Of a DNA stretch of 64,000 bases, positions 43,206 through 51,928 are shown piece by piece. Position numbers and translations under genes: made by a program. Under the pieces are notes generated by a model. It had not been told where the DNA came from. It saw only the letters and a program-made list of their open reading frames with translations, and did no database searches. Source of the stretch: Leadbetterella sp040829825 (lineage in GTDB: Bacteria > Bacteroidota > Bacteroidia > Cytophagales > Spirosomataceae); NCBI RefSeq assembly GCF_040829825.1, contig NZ_JBFOLH010000019.1; one strand, given 5' to 3'. Within the stretch, counting starts at the first letter, position 1. Each line of letters begins with the position of its first letter.

Positions 43206-43213
43206 CAAAGGTA
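43206..43213 (-). promoter_or_regulatory. Promoter -7 element (TACCTTTG) for rpsU
   Basis: An exact TAnnTTTG match on the minus strand 32 nt ahead of the ATG, with GGAGGTG (about 43181-43187) lying between them. Confidence 0.6.
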
Positions 43214-43227
43214 AGAAAGTTTTATTG

Positions 43228-43352
43228 AAGTTAAAAGTGAAAGGCCAAAAATCAGAAGTTAAAAACTAAAAACTAAAAGTTTCGGAACATTTAGTATCAA
43301 TTAGGAAAGAATGTACCTTAACTTTTAACTTTTAGCTTTTCACTTTTAGCTT
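43228..43352. repeat. Palindromic heptad repeat (AAGTTAA/AACTTTT type)
   Basis: Left arm units such as AGTTAAAAGTGAAAG and AGTTAAAAACTAAAAACTAA are mirrored by right arm units TTAACTTTTAACTTTTAGC and TTTTCACTTTTAGCTT. About 40 bp of unique sequence (around GGAACATTTAGTATCAATTA) separates the arms. The array ends next to the stop codon of the TPM gene. Confidence 0.85.
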
Positions 43353-43353
43353 C

Positions 43354-44130
43354 CTAATAGCTTCCGCTCGCGCCGCCACCCCCGAAGCTTCCGCCGCCGA
43401 AGCCTCCAAAACCGCCACCGCGGCTACCGCCTCCAAAGCCACCGCCGAAACCGCCGCCCCAGCTACCCGACTGGCGTCCCCAACCGGTATAGGTGGTATA
43501 AGGCCAGCCACTGTCGTTCAGGATGTTCCTGCCGCCGCCCCGGTTGCCGCCGCCTTTGTTGCGGGAGCTGATAATGATAAAAATAACGATAACCAGGAAG
43601 AACAGGAATATGCCTCCTACCGGGAAATCGTCTTCTTTGGGATCCGCCTTGTACTCGCCTTTGGCATAATCAATGATGGCTGTGGTAGCCTGGTCCAGGC
43701 CTTCGTAGTACCGAAGGTCTTTAAAATTGGGAGCTATGATATTGCTGATGATTCTTTTGGCATAGATATCGGGCAGTGCACCTTCCATTCCATACCCGGT
43801 CTGTATGGTCACTTTCCTGTCGCCGGGAGCCCAAAGCAGCACAATACCGTTGTTTTTCCCCTGCTGGCCTACTCCCCATTTCCTGCCCAGCTGCAGGGCA
43901 TAGTCACTGATATCATACGGTTCGGTGGTTTTAACGATGACCACCGCAATCTGGGTGGAGGTTGAGTCGTTGTACGCCACCAGCTTGTTTTCGAGGGCGC
44001 TGATCTGGTCAGCGCTCAGTAACCCGCCTACAAAATCATTGACCAGCCGGGGCGGATCAGGCCTCTCCGGGATCTCCTGGCCAAAAACGTGGAGGCTAAA
44101 AAATAACAGGATGAAATATCGTATCTTCAT
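43354..44130 (-). CDS. TPM-domain membrane protein with Gly-rich tail (YgcG family)
   Basis: The 258-residue protein has a signal peptide (MKIRYFILLFFSLHVFGQ), a TPM (phosphatase-like) domain (about 25-160: VNDFVGGLLSADQISALENK, GVGQQGKNNGIVLLWAPGDR), a single membrane helix (about 172-190, FFLVIVIFIIISS) and a Gly/Ser/Phe-rich tail ending GGGGASGSY. Its gene follows another TPM gene (1-bp overlap) and lemA. Members have been linked to photosystem repair in plants and membrane stress in bacteria; the bacterial role is unclear. Confidence 0.9.
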   Translation of the reverse strand: MKIRYFILLFFSLHVFGQEIPERPDPPRLVNDFVGGLLSADQISALENKLVAYNDSTSTQIAVVIVKTTEPYDISDYALQLGRKWGVGQQGKNNGIVLLWAPGDRKVTIQTGYGMEGALPDIYAKRIISNIIAPNFKDLRYYEGLDQATTAIIDYAKGEYKADPKEDDFPVGGIFLFFLVIVIFIIISSRNKGGGNRGGGRNILNDSGWPYTTYTGWGRQSGSWGGGFGGGFGGGSRGGGFGGFGGGSFGGGGASGSY

Positions 44131-44558
44131 TATCCAAAACTTATGTCGTTCGGAAGCTCATTTTCATTTACGCCCTGGATGGGAAAATAAACCTGGAGCT
44201 TTTTACCAGTTTCTTCTATGGCCCGGATAAACCCGTTTTCAAAGTCACCGATCCGGAAGTTTTCCCGCAGAATTTCCTGGGTGCTGTTCCAGAAGTCCTG
44301 GCCTACTTTCCGGTTGATCCCTTCATCGCCGATCACCGCAAATTTTTGATCTTCATAGGCCAGGTAGAACAGAACGCCGTTTCTCAGGGCTGTTTTATCC
44401 AGCGACAGATACCGGAATACTTCAGCGGCCCGGTCTATGGGGTTTGCTGAAGGGCAATGTTCTTCCACGTGCACTTTGATCTCGCCTGAAGTGAGCTCCT
44501 CTGCCTCATGGATGGCATTAACAATGTTTTTCTGTTGTATTTCGGATAGGATAAACAT
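44130..44558 (-). CDS. TPM-domain protein
   Basis: The 142-residue single TPM domain begins SEIQQKNIVNAIHEAEELTS and holds GEIKVHVEEHCPSANPIDRA, GVLFYLAYEDQKFAVIGDEG and FRIGDFENGFIRAIEETGKK. It has no signal peptide or membrane segment, unlike its downstream partner. The start at 44558 is chosen over 44576 because the latter falls in the hairpin stem at 44571-44631. Confidence 0.88.
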   Translation of the reverse strand: MFILSEIQQKNIVNAIHEAEELTSGEIKVHVEEHCPSANPIDRAAEVFRYLSLDKTALRNGVLFYLAYEDQKFAVIGDEGINRKVGQDFWNSTQEILRENFRIGDFENGFIRAIEETGKKLQVYFPIQGVNENELPNDISFG

Positions 44559-44570
44559 GATTTTATTTTT

Positions 44571-44631
44571 AACCACACAGATACATAGATATATAAGTTT
44601 ATTTCCTATAAATCTATGTACCTATGTGGTT
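44571..44631. repeat. Palindrome between lemA and the TPM gene
   Basis: AACCACA (44571-44577) pairs with TGTGGTT (44625-44631), and TACATAGAT with ATCTATGTA nested inside. The right arm shows a 7-bp step (CTATGTA, CCTATGT), like the other heptad loci. Confidence 0.75.
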
Positions 44632-44634
44632 ATA

Positions 44635-45222
44635 TCAGAATTTAAAGTTCACGTCAGGAGCTGTCTGTGCCGCATCGGTAGCTTTGAACAGCTCTTTTTG
44701 TGAGAACCCGAAGATGCCGGCCATAAGATTAGCGGGGAAGGTTCTTACCGCAAGGTTATAATCGGCTGTAGCTTCGTTAAAGTCTTTACGGGCTACGGTG
44801 ATGCGGTTTTCAGTGCCTTCCAGCTGCGCCTGCAGCTCCAGGAAGTTCTGGTTGGCTTTTAGCTCCGGATATTGCTCTACGGCTACGAGCAAACGGCTGA
44901 GTGAGCCGCTCAGCTGGCTTTGTGCCGCCTCAAATTTTGCCATGTTTTCCGGGGTCAGGTCGTTGGCGTCCAGCTTGATCTGGGTGGCTGCCGCCCGGGC
45001 ATTGATCACGTCGGTAAGGGTGCTTTTTTCGAAGTCGGCCGCGCCCTGAACCGTTTTAACGAGGTTACCGATCAGGTCGGCTCTCCGCTGGTATTGGTTT
45101 TGCACTTCACCCCATGCTTTTTGAACGAGATTGTCTTTGCCCACCAATCCGTTATACGAACTACAGGCATAAACGCCGAACAGAGCGATCAGACCAATCA
45201 ACAGTAACGTTCCTTTTTTCAT
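44635..45222 (-). CDS. lemA: LemA family protein
   Basis: The 195-residue protein has an N-terminal anchor MKKGTLLLIGLIALFGVYAC with a lipobox-like Cys20, then the LemA helical bundle: KDNLVQKAWGEVQNQYQRRA, DLIGNLVKTVQGAADFEKST, LKANQNFLELQAQLEGTENR, ARKDFNEATADYNLAVRTFP. It is first in a lemA-TPM-TPM operon, a common pairing. A longer frame to 45309 lacks a reasonable N-terminus. Confidence 0.94.
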   Translation of the reverse strand: MKKGTLLLIGLIALFGVYACSSYNGLVGKDNLVQKAWGEVQNQYQRRADLIGNLVKTVQGAADFEKSTLTDVINARAAATQIKLDANDLTPENMAKFEAAQSQLSGSLSRLLVAVEQYPELKANQNFLELQAQLEGTENRITVARKDFNEATADYNLAVRTFPANLMAGIFGFSQKELFKATDAAQTAPDVNFKF

Positions 45223-45417
45223 TTTGATTACGCAGTTTAAGTTTAAATCCGGCATAAAGTTAAATAAAGATCCGGGTTTGAGAAATTTTATATTATAAAC
45301 ATAGCGCAAAGGCAGGTGAACGGTAAAATTTGATTATACCGGTGAGAAGGTAACGACTGGTGGTCATACTATTTTGCGGGCAGGAATACGAAAGCATTCT
45401 TTCCCGTTTTCCGGGGC

Positions 45418-46368
45418 TTACTTTCTGGCCAGTGATTTGCTGGTGAGCGATTTTAAGAAGTTTTCCAGGTCCTGCTTATCCGGTTCTGATAAATTTAACG
45501 GCTTTGAAAGCAGTGAATCCCTGTTGATGGCATCGGGTACTATTTTATCCGGATCGTTATAATAATCGATCACTTCGCGCAGGGTTTTAAACATACCGTT
45601 GTGCATGTAGGGTGCCGTTAGCGCCACATTCCGGAGCGGGCCTATTTTGAATTTACCTAAATCGTTTGCCTTTCGGGTAATGACAGCCCGCCCGCTGTCG
45701 TTCAGGTCTTTGCCATTGAATAAGCCGATATTCCGGAATTCGGTATTGCTGAAGTCCGGCCCGAAATGGCAGCGCACGCAGTTGGCGCTGCCGTTAAACA
45801 GGGCAAAACCACGTTTTACAGATTCGCTTACGGCTTTTTCATTATCGTTCGTTTTCCAGTTGTCAAAAGGCGTATCGCCGGTTTCCAGCGATTGTTCGAA
45901 AGCCGCCAGCGCCCGGGACAAGGTTTTGGCAGAGGGTTGCTGTTGGTATATTTTCTGAAAAGCTTCCCGGTAAAACCCGCTTTGCTGCAGGCGATGAACG
46001 GCGCTGTCTACCGGCAGATTCATTTCGTCAGGATTGGCAATCGGTATCAATGCCTGTTCTTCTAACGTAGAAGCTCTTCCGTCCCAGAAAAAGAAGGCGG
46101 CATTATTTACATTCATGGCGCTGGGTGTATTACGCACGCCTTTCCTGTTCAGCACACCCAGGCTTACGGCGCTGGTATCGGCAAACGCAAAGGACGGCTT
46201 GTGGCAGCTGGCGCAGCTTATCTTTTTGTCAGACGAAAGCAGCGGGTCAGAAAATAATGTTTTACCCAGGGCAATTTCATCTTCCGGCATTTGAACGCCT
46301 GAGGTACGGTAGAAAAAGTGGAACACTACCGCGCTGAAGACCAGTAACAGGATGATCAGGTATCTCAT
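45418..46368 (-). CDS. Di-haem cytochrome c peroxidase (MauG/CcpA family)
   Basis: The 316-residue protein has an N-terminal membrane anchor or signal (MRYLIILLLVFSAVVFHFFY) and two haem c sites, ISCASCHKPSFAFAD (about 56-70) and ANCVRCHFGPDFSN (about 196-209). IGPLRNVALTAPYMHNGMFK provides the distal ligand region near the C-terminus. It reduces hydrogen peroxide in the periplasm with electrons from small cytochromes or azurin. The next gene overlaps its stop side by 4 bp. Confidence 0.93.
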   Translation of the reverse strand: MRYLIILLLVFSAVVFHFFYRTSGVQMPEDEIALGKTLFSDPLLSSDKKISCASCHKPSFAFADTSAVSLGVLNRKGVRNTPSAMNVNNAAFFFWDGRASTLEEQALIPIANPDEMNLPVDSAVHRLQQSGFYREAFQKIYQQQPSAKTLSRALAAFEQSLETGDTPFDNWKTNDNEKAVSESVKRGFALFNGSANCVRCHFGPDFSNTEFRNIGLFNGKDLNDSGRAVITRKANDLGKFKIGPLRNVALTAPYMHNGMFKTLREVIDYYNDPDKIVPDAINRDSLLSKPLNLSEPDKQDLENFLKSLTSKSLARK

Positions 46369-46739
46369 GGCTTTAAGCGGGAAAAACCTGTGCCGTCCAT
46401 GTCGTAGATCCTTGGCTTACAGGTGTCTTCAATAGCTCTGAATACAATGGAGTCCCGGTTTATAAAGTCTATTTTATAGGTGGCATAGTATTCTTCGTCA
46501 CCGGAGTCGCAGATAGGATCAAAGGTCCTCAGGGTATCGTTTTTAAAGGAGGATTTTCCGCTGGAGAATAGTTTCCCGTCCATAAAATAATCATGGGTGC
46601 CGTCTTCCCGGAAACGGGCTTCGGCCAGGGGGCCGCTTTTAAATTTACCTTTCCATTTGCCATGGAATTCATGCTTCTCTTCTTTTTGCGCGCAGGAAAG
46701 AAGGCAGAGGGTTACTAAAGGGATGAGTATTGATTTCAT
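46365..46739 (-). CDS. Small lipoprotein, paralogue of the 46745-47128 product
   Basis: The 124-residue protein has a lipoprotein signal (lipobox LLSC, Cys16). The mature part shows GKWKGKFKSGPLAEARFRED, a lipocalin-like start, and ends DTCKPRIYDMDGTGFSRLKP, closely like the end of its neighbour. It lies between a similar lipoprotein and the peroxidase, overlapping the latter by 4 bp. Function unknown. Confidence 0.8.
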   Translation of the reverse strand: MKSILIPLVTLCLLSCAQKEEKHEFHGKWKGKFKSGPLAEARFREDGTHDYFMDGKLFSSGKSSFKNDTLRTFDPICDSGDEEYYATYKIDFINRDSIVFRAIEDTCKPRIYDMDGTGFSRLKP

Positions 46740-46744
46740 GATCG

Positions 46745-47128
46745 TTATTTTTTTACCCTGCCGAAACGTACTTTATCGGTATTCATGATCCGCACGGAGC
46801 AGGTGTCGTCAATTAAATTAATTTTCAAAGAGTCACTGAAGTAGGTGAGTTTATAGGCCCCTACGGAGTTAGGGCCACAGTTAGGATCGCCACTGAAGTA
46901 GATGGTGTCTCCGCTCACGGCGAATTTCTGGGAGATCACTAATTTACCGTTAGCCATGGCGTCTACGGTTCCATCGGGTTTAAACCGGGCCAGTAAGGTC
47001 CAGGGTTTACCTTCATACGTGTCGTGGATGTCCCACTCGCCCAGGATGGTAGGTTCCGCCGCCTGGTTAGAGGGAGTGTTACAGGCTGCGGCCAGCAGCA
47101 TTAAAATACCATACAGTAGTTTTTTCAT
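46745..47128 (-). CDS. Small lipoprotein, lipocalin-like
   Basis: The 127-residue protein starts KKLLYGILMLLAAACN (lipobox Cys). The mature part reads LGEWDIHDTYEGKPWTLLAR and ends DDTCSVRIMNTDKVRFGRVK, similar to its downstream neighbour, so the two arose by duplication. A promoter element at 47161-47168 supports the start at 47128. Role unknown; position suggests co-expression with the peroxidase. Confidence 0.8.
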   Translation of the reverse strand: MKKLLYGILMLLAAACNTPSNQAAEPTILGEWDIHDTYEGKPWTLLARFKPDGTVDAMANGKLVISQKFAVSGDTIYFSGDPNCGPNSVGAYKLTYFSDSLKINLIDDTCSVRIMNTDKVRFGRVKK

Positions 47129-47160
47129 GATATGTATTTTTGGGTTACAAAATCGTATTT

Positions 47161-47168
47161 CAAAACTA
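47161..47168 (-). promoter_or_regulatory. Promoter -7 element (TAGTTTTG) for the lipoprotein-peroxidase operon
   Basis: An exact TAnnTTTG match on the minus strand 32 nt ahead of the ATG at 47128. The rest of the gap to 47313 shows no gene. Confidence 0.6.
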
Positions 47169-47313
47169 CAGGTGCACATAAAAAAAGGCATTTGCGGCTG
47201 TTGCAAATACCTTTGATTATTTTTCTTTTAAGTTATTGATTGTCAGTATGTTTGAAAATGTTGCGGAATGTTTTGAATCTGTTGCAGCCGCTTTGGCCTA
47301 AGCAGGCAGCGTG

Positions 47314-50295
47314 CTAGGCGTTCTTAGGCACTTCGCTGGGCGCATACCCGAAGTGCCGGGAGAAGGCGGTGGAGAAGTTGGCCGGGTTACCGTAACCTAT
47401 GCGATAGGAGATTTCGGCTACGGTGCCGGCACGATTTTCTAAAAGCTCATGGGCTTTCTGCATCCGGATGGTGCGCACCAGGTCGCCGGGGCTTTGGTCT
47501 ATGATCCCTTTCAGCTTACGGTGGAGCTGGGTGCGGCTGAGCCCGATTTTCCTGCCCAGGCCTTCGGTGCTCATCTGCTCATCGTCTATATTTTCTTCAA
47601 TGACGGTTCTGAGCCGGTCCAGGAAGGCTTTGTCCAGCGAGGGCATTTCTTCGGGATGGGTAAGCCAGCGGTAGTTGCTTCTGTATTTTTCCTGGAGTGA
47701 TTTCCTTACGCGGATCAGGTTATCCATAACGGCCTGCAGTTCACGGTTATCAAAGGGCTTGGCCAGGTAGGCGTCAGCGCCGGTTTCCAGGCCCTGTATG
47801 CGGCTGTCGGTATCGGTTTTAGCCGTGAGCATGATCACGGGAATATGGTTGGTGCGTTCGTCCGTTTTTAAGGTGTAGCAAACTTCATAACCGTTTTTAA
47901 ACGGCATCATGAGGTCAGTAATGATCAGTCCCGGTATTTCTTTTAAGGCTTTTTCAATGCCCTCGCGGCCATCTTCGGCCGTGAGTACGGTAAATTTCCC
48001 GGCCAGGGTGGTTTGGATAAAATCTCTCAGCTGGGCGTGGTCTTCTATGACCAGCACCACCGGCAGGTTTTCATGAATCTCCGCTTCTTCTGTCACGGGG
48101 GCTTCAGCAGAGAAAGTGATGCGGGGTTCTGTTTCCTGCTCCGGGGATAAGATATAGGGCAGGTTTACTGTAAAACAGCTGCCTTTAGCCGGTGCGCTGC
48201 TGACACCGATGGTGCCGCCCAGGAGGGTCACCAGTTCTTTTACCAGGGCCAGCCCCACGCCGGCGCCCTCGCGGGAGCGGGTATCACCGGCATCGGCCTG
48301 GTAGAAGCGGTCAAAGATGTAGGGCAGTTTTTTTTCAGGAATGCCTATGCCGGTATCTTCTATGGTTATGGAAAACTGTGCGTCTTCTTCCCGGTCAAAA
48401 AGAACGTTTATGGTTCCGCCGGGGATATTGAATTTCAGGGCATTGGATATTAAGTTCTGGACTATTTTTTCGAGTTTATCCGCATCGGCTTCTATTATTA
48501 AGCGATCTACGGACGACCGGAAATCGAGGGAAATGTTTTTTTGCTCGGCCAGGGAGTGAAACTGCGCCACCATCACGCGTAACCACCTGACGATATCCAC
48601 CGGCACCGGCTTTACTTCGATCTGCCCGTTTTCCAGCCGGCTTAAATCCAGCAGCTGGTTAATCAGCTCCAGGAGGCGCTGGCTGTTTTGTAAAATATAA
48701 CGGGCATACGAGCGGGTAATTTCCGGGTCAGGATTATTTAACAGCTCTTTGGCCGGGTTCATGATCAGTGTGAGCGGCGTCTTAAATTCATGGGTAAGGT
48801 TAATGAAGAACCGGGATTTTGCCGCATCCATTTCCTGCAGTTTTTCGGCCTGTTCGCGTACCTGTGCCGTGCGTTCCATGACGGTTTTCTCCAGCTGCAC
48901 GGCCTGTTCGGATACCAGGCGGTTTTTTTCCTGTTCTTTCAGGATGTTTTCTGCGGCCAGCCTATCATTTTCTTTTAGCTGAACCGCCAGCGTCCGGTTC
49001 GTATCGGCGATATCGATGGCCAGGTAGATGGAAAACAGAACCGGGAGAATGAGGTTCCCCCAGGCAAATCCCACCATGACCTGGTTCAGGGTAAACCACC
49101 CGAAGCGATTGGAGCCGACAAAAGCGCCCAGCAGGATAAACAGGACCATGGCCAATACAATCAACCACAGTTTTTTATTCCCTTTTTTAATAGACCGGTA
49201 AATAACAATGAACGCGTCGGTATAAAAAACAAGGGTAAATGCCAGCTGATAGTTGTTACTGAAATTACTCAGCCAGCGGTTATACCAGAAATCCTGCATG
49301 TTCCAGATAACCGCCAGGGTCCAGGGTACGGTGAGGGCTAACACCAGCAGTGTCCGGATGCGGGGCAGTTTCCCGTAACCCAGGTAGTAGAGCAGCAGCA
49401 TGGCGAATGTGACGTGCAGGTTAACAAAGCCCAGGAAAACCCGGGTGTATAAAACCTGCCGGGCGGGGTCAGTAGTGACTATGGTCTGGTACCGGGCAAA
49501 CAGGCCTATGGCCACTATGGCCACAAAAAGTACGTAGTAGAGGTGGATCTTCTGCCGGGGATAAAACAGGAAGAGTAATAGATGCAGCAGGATGAGAATC
49601 CCTGCCGCGCCGGCACTGATGAGTAGCAGGTCCATGAGGCGCTGGTTGGCTTTTTGGGTGCTGTTCATGCGATGCAGGTCCTGGATCTGCATATTGAACC
49701 CGTAGAAATTGGGATAATAACCCCACTCATTGGAAAAGCGTACGGCAATCAGGTGCGGCAGGGTATCTGTAACGGCTATGGGAATGGTGAGAAAGGGGTT
49801 TCTTACGGCTTTCATGGTTTCCTTAGACGTACCCAGCTCGCCCAGCGACATGATTTTCCGCCCGTCAAAATAAAATTCCGCGGCGGCATCCAAATTAAAA
49901 TAAATACCCCATGTGTCTGTCAGTGTGTTGTCCTGTTTTTTTACCCAGAGCCGGAACCATCCGAACCCTGTCCATCCTTCCGGCATAGGCGCCCGGCTGT
50001 ATTTGTCAGCGCCAAAACCAGTGGATTTCACTACCTGCCAGTTGCTGTCAGGAGTACCGGGAAGAGCCCACTGCATGTCATCGCCGGGATGAAACCGCCA
50101 GCCGGCATTGTCTAACCAAAGAGGTTGGGTAATGCAGCTGTCCGAAAGAATCACCGGCTGGTCTCTTGCCTGGGCATACGCTTTTACCGGAAGCAAACCC
50201 ACAGCGGCTATAAGCAAACAGCCGTAAAGGAAGGTGTTTTTTCGCTGGTTATGGCGGAAAAAACACCTGGTAATAAATGATTCTTTCCCGTGCAT
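47314..50295 (-). CDS. Hybrid sensor kinase/response regulator with AraC output domain
   Basis: The 993-residue protein has a signal or anchor region (1-42), a periplasmic jelly-roll-type sensor (about 55-205), seven membrane helices (about 220-430, 7TMR-DISM-like), a coiled coil (435-490), a HisKA/HATPase kinase with His502 in NLTHEFKTPLTL, N-box Asn618 in NLISNALKFN and DTGIGIP (647-653), a receiver domain with Asp794 in IITDLMMP and Lys846, and a C-terminal AraC DNA-binding domain (about 890-990, EISYRIGYGNPANFSTAFSR). Sensor-to-promoter signalling is thus in one chain. Bacteroidetes hybrids usually have beta-propeller sensors; the 7TM type is less common. The ligand is unknown. Confidence 0.95.
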   Translation of the reverse strand: MHGKESFITRCFFRHNQRKNTFLYGCLLIAAVGLLPVKAYAQARDQPVILSDSCITQPLWLDNAGWRFHPGDDMQWALPGTPDSNWQVVKSTGFGADKYSRAPMPEGWTGFGWFRLWVKKQDNTLTDTWGIYFNLDAAAEFYFDGRKIMSLGELGTSKETMKAVRNPFLTIPIAVTDTLPHLIAVRFSNEWGYYPNFYGFNMQIQDLHRMNSTQKANQRLMDLLLISAGAAGILILLHLLLFLFYPRQKIHLYYVLFVAIVAIGLFARYQTIVTTDPARQVLYTRVFLGFVNLHVTFAMLLLYYLGYGKLPRIRTLLVLALTVPWTLAVIWNMQDFWYNRWLSNFSNNYQLAFTLVFYTDAFIVIYRSIKKGNKKLWLIVLAMVLFILLGAFVGSNRFGWFTLNQVMVGFAWGNLILPVLFSIYLAIDIADTNRTLAVQLKENDRLAAENILKEQEKNRLVSEQAVQLEKTVMERTAQVREQAEKLQEMDAAKSRFFINLTHEFKTPLTLIMNPAKELLNNPDPEITRSYARYILQNSQRLLELINQLLDLSRLENGQIEVKPVPVDIVRWLRVMVAQFHSLAEQKNISLDFRSSVDRLIIEADADKLEKIVQNLISNALKFNIPGGTINVLFDREEDAQFSITIEDTGIGIPEKKLPYIFDRFYQADAGDTRSREGAGVGLALVKELVTLLGGTIGVSSAPAKGSCFTVNLPYILSPEQETEPRITFSAEAPVTEEAEIHENLPVVLVIEDHAQLRDFIQTTLAGKFTVLTAEDGREGIEKALKEIPGLIITDLMMPFKNGYEVCYTLKTDERTNHIPVIMLTAKTDTDSRIQGLETGADAYLAKPFDNRELQAVMDNLIRVRKSLQEKYRSNYRWLTHPEEMPSLDKAFLDRLRTVIEENIDDEQMSTEGLGRKIGLSRTQLHRKLKGIIDQSPGDLVRTIRMQKAHELLENRAGTVAEISYRIGYGNPANFSTAFSRHFGYAPSEVPKNA

Positions 50296-50313
50296 GAACT
50301 GTATTAACCTATT

Positions 50314-51129
50314 TCAAAAATAATCAGAATTAGTAAACGCTGACCCGGATTTTTGCTTGTTAGTGAGCAATGCTATCCCCAGCCAGTACGCCGGCGCCAA
50401 TGCAATGGCCGGCACCATAAACGGGAAATAGTATTCCTGAAATGCGGATAGCAGGCAGAGCACACAAAATACGATGCCTGTTAAGCAAAAGATACTGATG
50501 ACGGCGAACTGCCATTTCCGGATGGCGGATTGGCGGAACAGGGCAAAAGACAGGGCAATGGCGGCTACGTATAACGATGCCCGGGCCAATGCCCTCCAGG
50601 GCATGTGAAAGTCAAATTGCGGAAAGAAATCATCCGCATTTTTCCCGGCCGTTACCCAGTCTTTTAACCCGGAACTGAACCTGAACGAACTATAATTATC
50701 CCATAAATTCAGTAAGGCCATGAGGCATAACATCCCCAGGATTATTTTTGATAAAGTGGTGTCAGGCGATGAGATAACTTTCAGCCCGGCCCTGAGTAAC
50801 AGCAGGACAGCCATCATCAGCGCTCCGTACCTGAACTGTTCAATACCGGCGGCTGTCAGCAGGCCGGCATCTTCTCTTGGCGGCCCGAGGTGCAGAGGAA
50901 CCAGGGTGATCAGGCCCATGGCAAAGAGCAACCACCCTGCCGTATGACTACCGGGTTTACAGAAACGGAGTAAAAGAAACCCCGCAATGAAAATCCCGGT
51001 ACAAATAACGATGTAAGCCGCGAAAGTTTCCTGGTTTACCTGTGCTTCAGGCGGGAAGAAGTTTTCGGTAAGGGGATAGTAAGGCAATAGAATCAAAATG
51101 AGTATTGCTACTGTACGGAGAAATTTCAT
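50314..51129 (-). CDS. Polytopic membrane protein, paralogue of its upstream neighbour
   Basis: The 271-residue protein has about seven hydrophobic helices. Its start KFLRTVAILILILLPYYPLT, the block GWLLFAMGLITLVPLHLGPP and the end PFMVPAIALAPAYWLGIALL are nearly the same in the neighbouring gene, so the pair is a tandem duplication. I recognise no family. The two lie upstream of the hybrid sensor on the same strand and could be functionally linked to it. Confidence 0.8.
   Translation of the reverse strand: MKFLRTVAILILILLPYYPLTENFFPPEAQVNQETFAAYIVICTGIFIAGFLLLRFCKPGSHTAGWLLFAMGLITLVPLHLGPPREDAGLLTAAGIEQFRYGALMMAVLLLLRAGLKVISSPDTTLSKIILGMLCLMALLNLWDNYSSFRFSSGLKDWVTAGKNADDFFPQFDFHMPWRALARASLYVAAIALSFALFRQSAIRKWQFAVISIFCLTGIVFCVLCLLSAFQEYYFPFMVPAIALAPAYWLGIALLTNKQKSGSAFTNSDYF
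50315..50322 (-). promoter_or_regulatory. Promoter -7 element (TATTTTTG) for the hybrid sensor gene
   Basis: An exact TAnnTTTG match on the minus strand 19 nt ahead of the ATG at 50295, overlapping the end of the upstream gene, so the sensor can be transcribed separately. Confidence 0.55.
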
Positions 51130-51140
51130 AGTTTAGCTTT

Positions 51141-51902
51141 TTAGTGGTTATAAATCCGCCTTTTATTAGCCAGTAATGCTATCCCCAGCCAGTACGCCGG
51201 CGCTAATGCGATGGCTGGAACCATAAAGGGAATGCGGGGATCCTGGCCATACAGGATACACATCACAATGCCTATGAGGCAAATAACGGTCAGCCCGATC
51301 CACTGCCATTTTTTGATTTCTCCTTTTTGACTCAGCAGAAAAGCCAGTAAGGCAGCGGTAGCATAAACCAAAATCCGGGTAGGGCTCCGCAATGCCCCCG
51401 GAAACGGGCTAATATAAGCAGCGGTGTCCGGATTCTGCCCGGCGAAGCTCAGCAAAAACAGGGAACCGGAATTCCACACACTCAGCAGGAGCATGATGCA
51501 TAGTACGGCCAAAGTTATTTTTGAGAGGGTACTTCGGAGCGGAGCAATGACCTTCAGCCCGGCCATGAACAGCAGGAGGGTGGCCGCGATCAGTAGGGTA
51601 AACCTTAATCTTTCGATACCCGTTGCAGCCTGTAGTTCCGGCCCCATCCTGGGCGGGCCGAGGTGCAGCGGGATGATCACGATAAGGCCTATGGCGAACA
51701 GCAGCCAGCCGGCATTATGACTTTCAGGCTTTAAAAACCGCATCAAAAGCACTCCAAGGGCAATTGATCCCATACAAATCAGGATATACTTCCCAAAAGT
51801 CGAGTTATCCACCGGTGTTCCCGGCGGGAAAAACTGTTCTGTAATGGCCAGGTAGGGCAGAACCATTAATACGATTACTGCCGGGATACGAAGAAATTTC
51901 AT
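51141..51902 (-). CDS. Polytopic membrane protein, paralogue of its downstream neighbour
   Basis: The 253-residue protein has about seven helices and shares KFLRIPAVIVLMVLPYLAIT (start), GWLLFAIGLIVIIPLHLGPP and the ending PFMVPAIALAPAYWLGIALL with the next gene, 11 bp away. The middle part has diverged more. Function unknown. Confidence 0.8.
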   Translation of the reverse strand: MKFLRIPAVIVLMVLPYLAITEQFFPPGTPVDNSTFGKYILICMGSIALGVLLMRFLKPESHNAGWLLFAIGLIVIIPLHLGPPRMGPELQAATGIERLRFTLLIAATLLLFMAGLKVIAPLRSTLSKITLAVLCIMLLLSVWNSGSLFLLSFAGQNPDTAAYISPFPGALRSPTRILVYATAALLAFLLSQKGEIKKWQWIGLTVICLIGIVMCILYGQDPRIPFMVPAIALAPAYWLGIALLANKRRIYNH

Positions 51903-51928
51903 AGTTTAAAGGTTTTTTGGGTTAGTGT

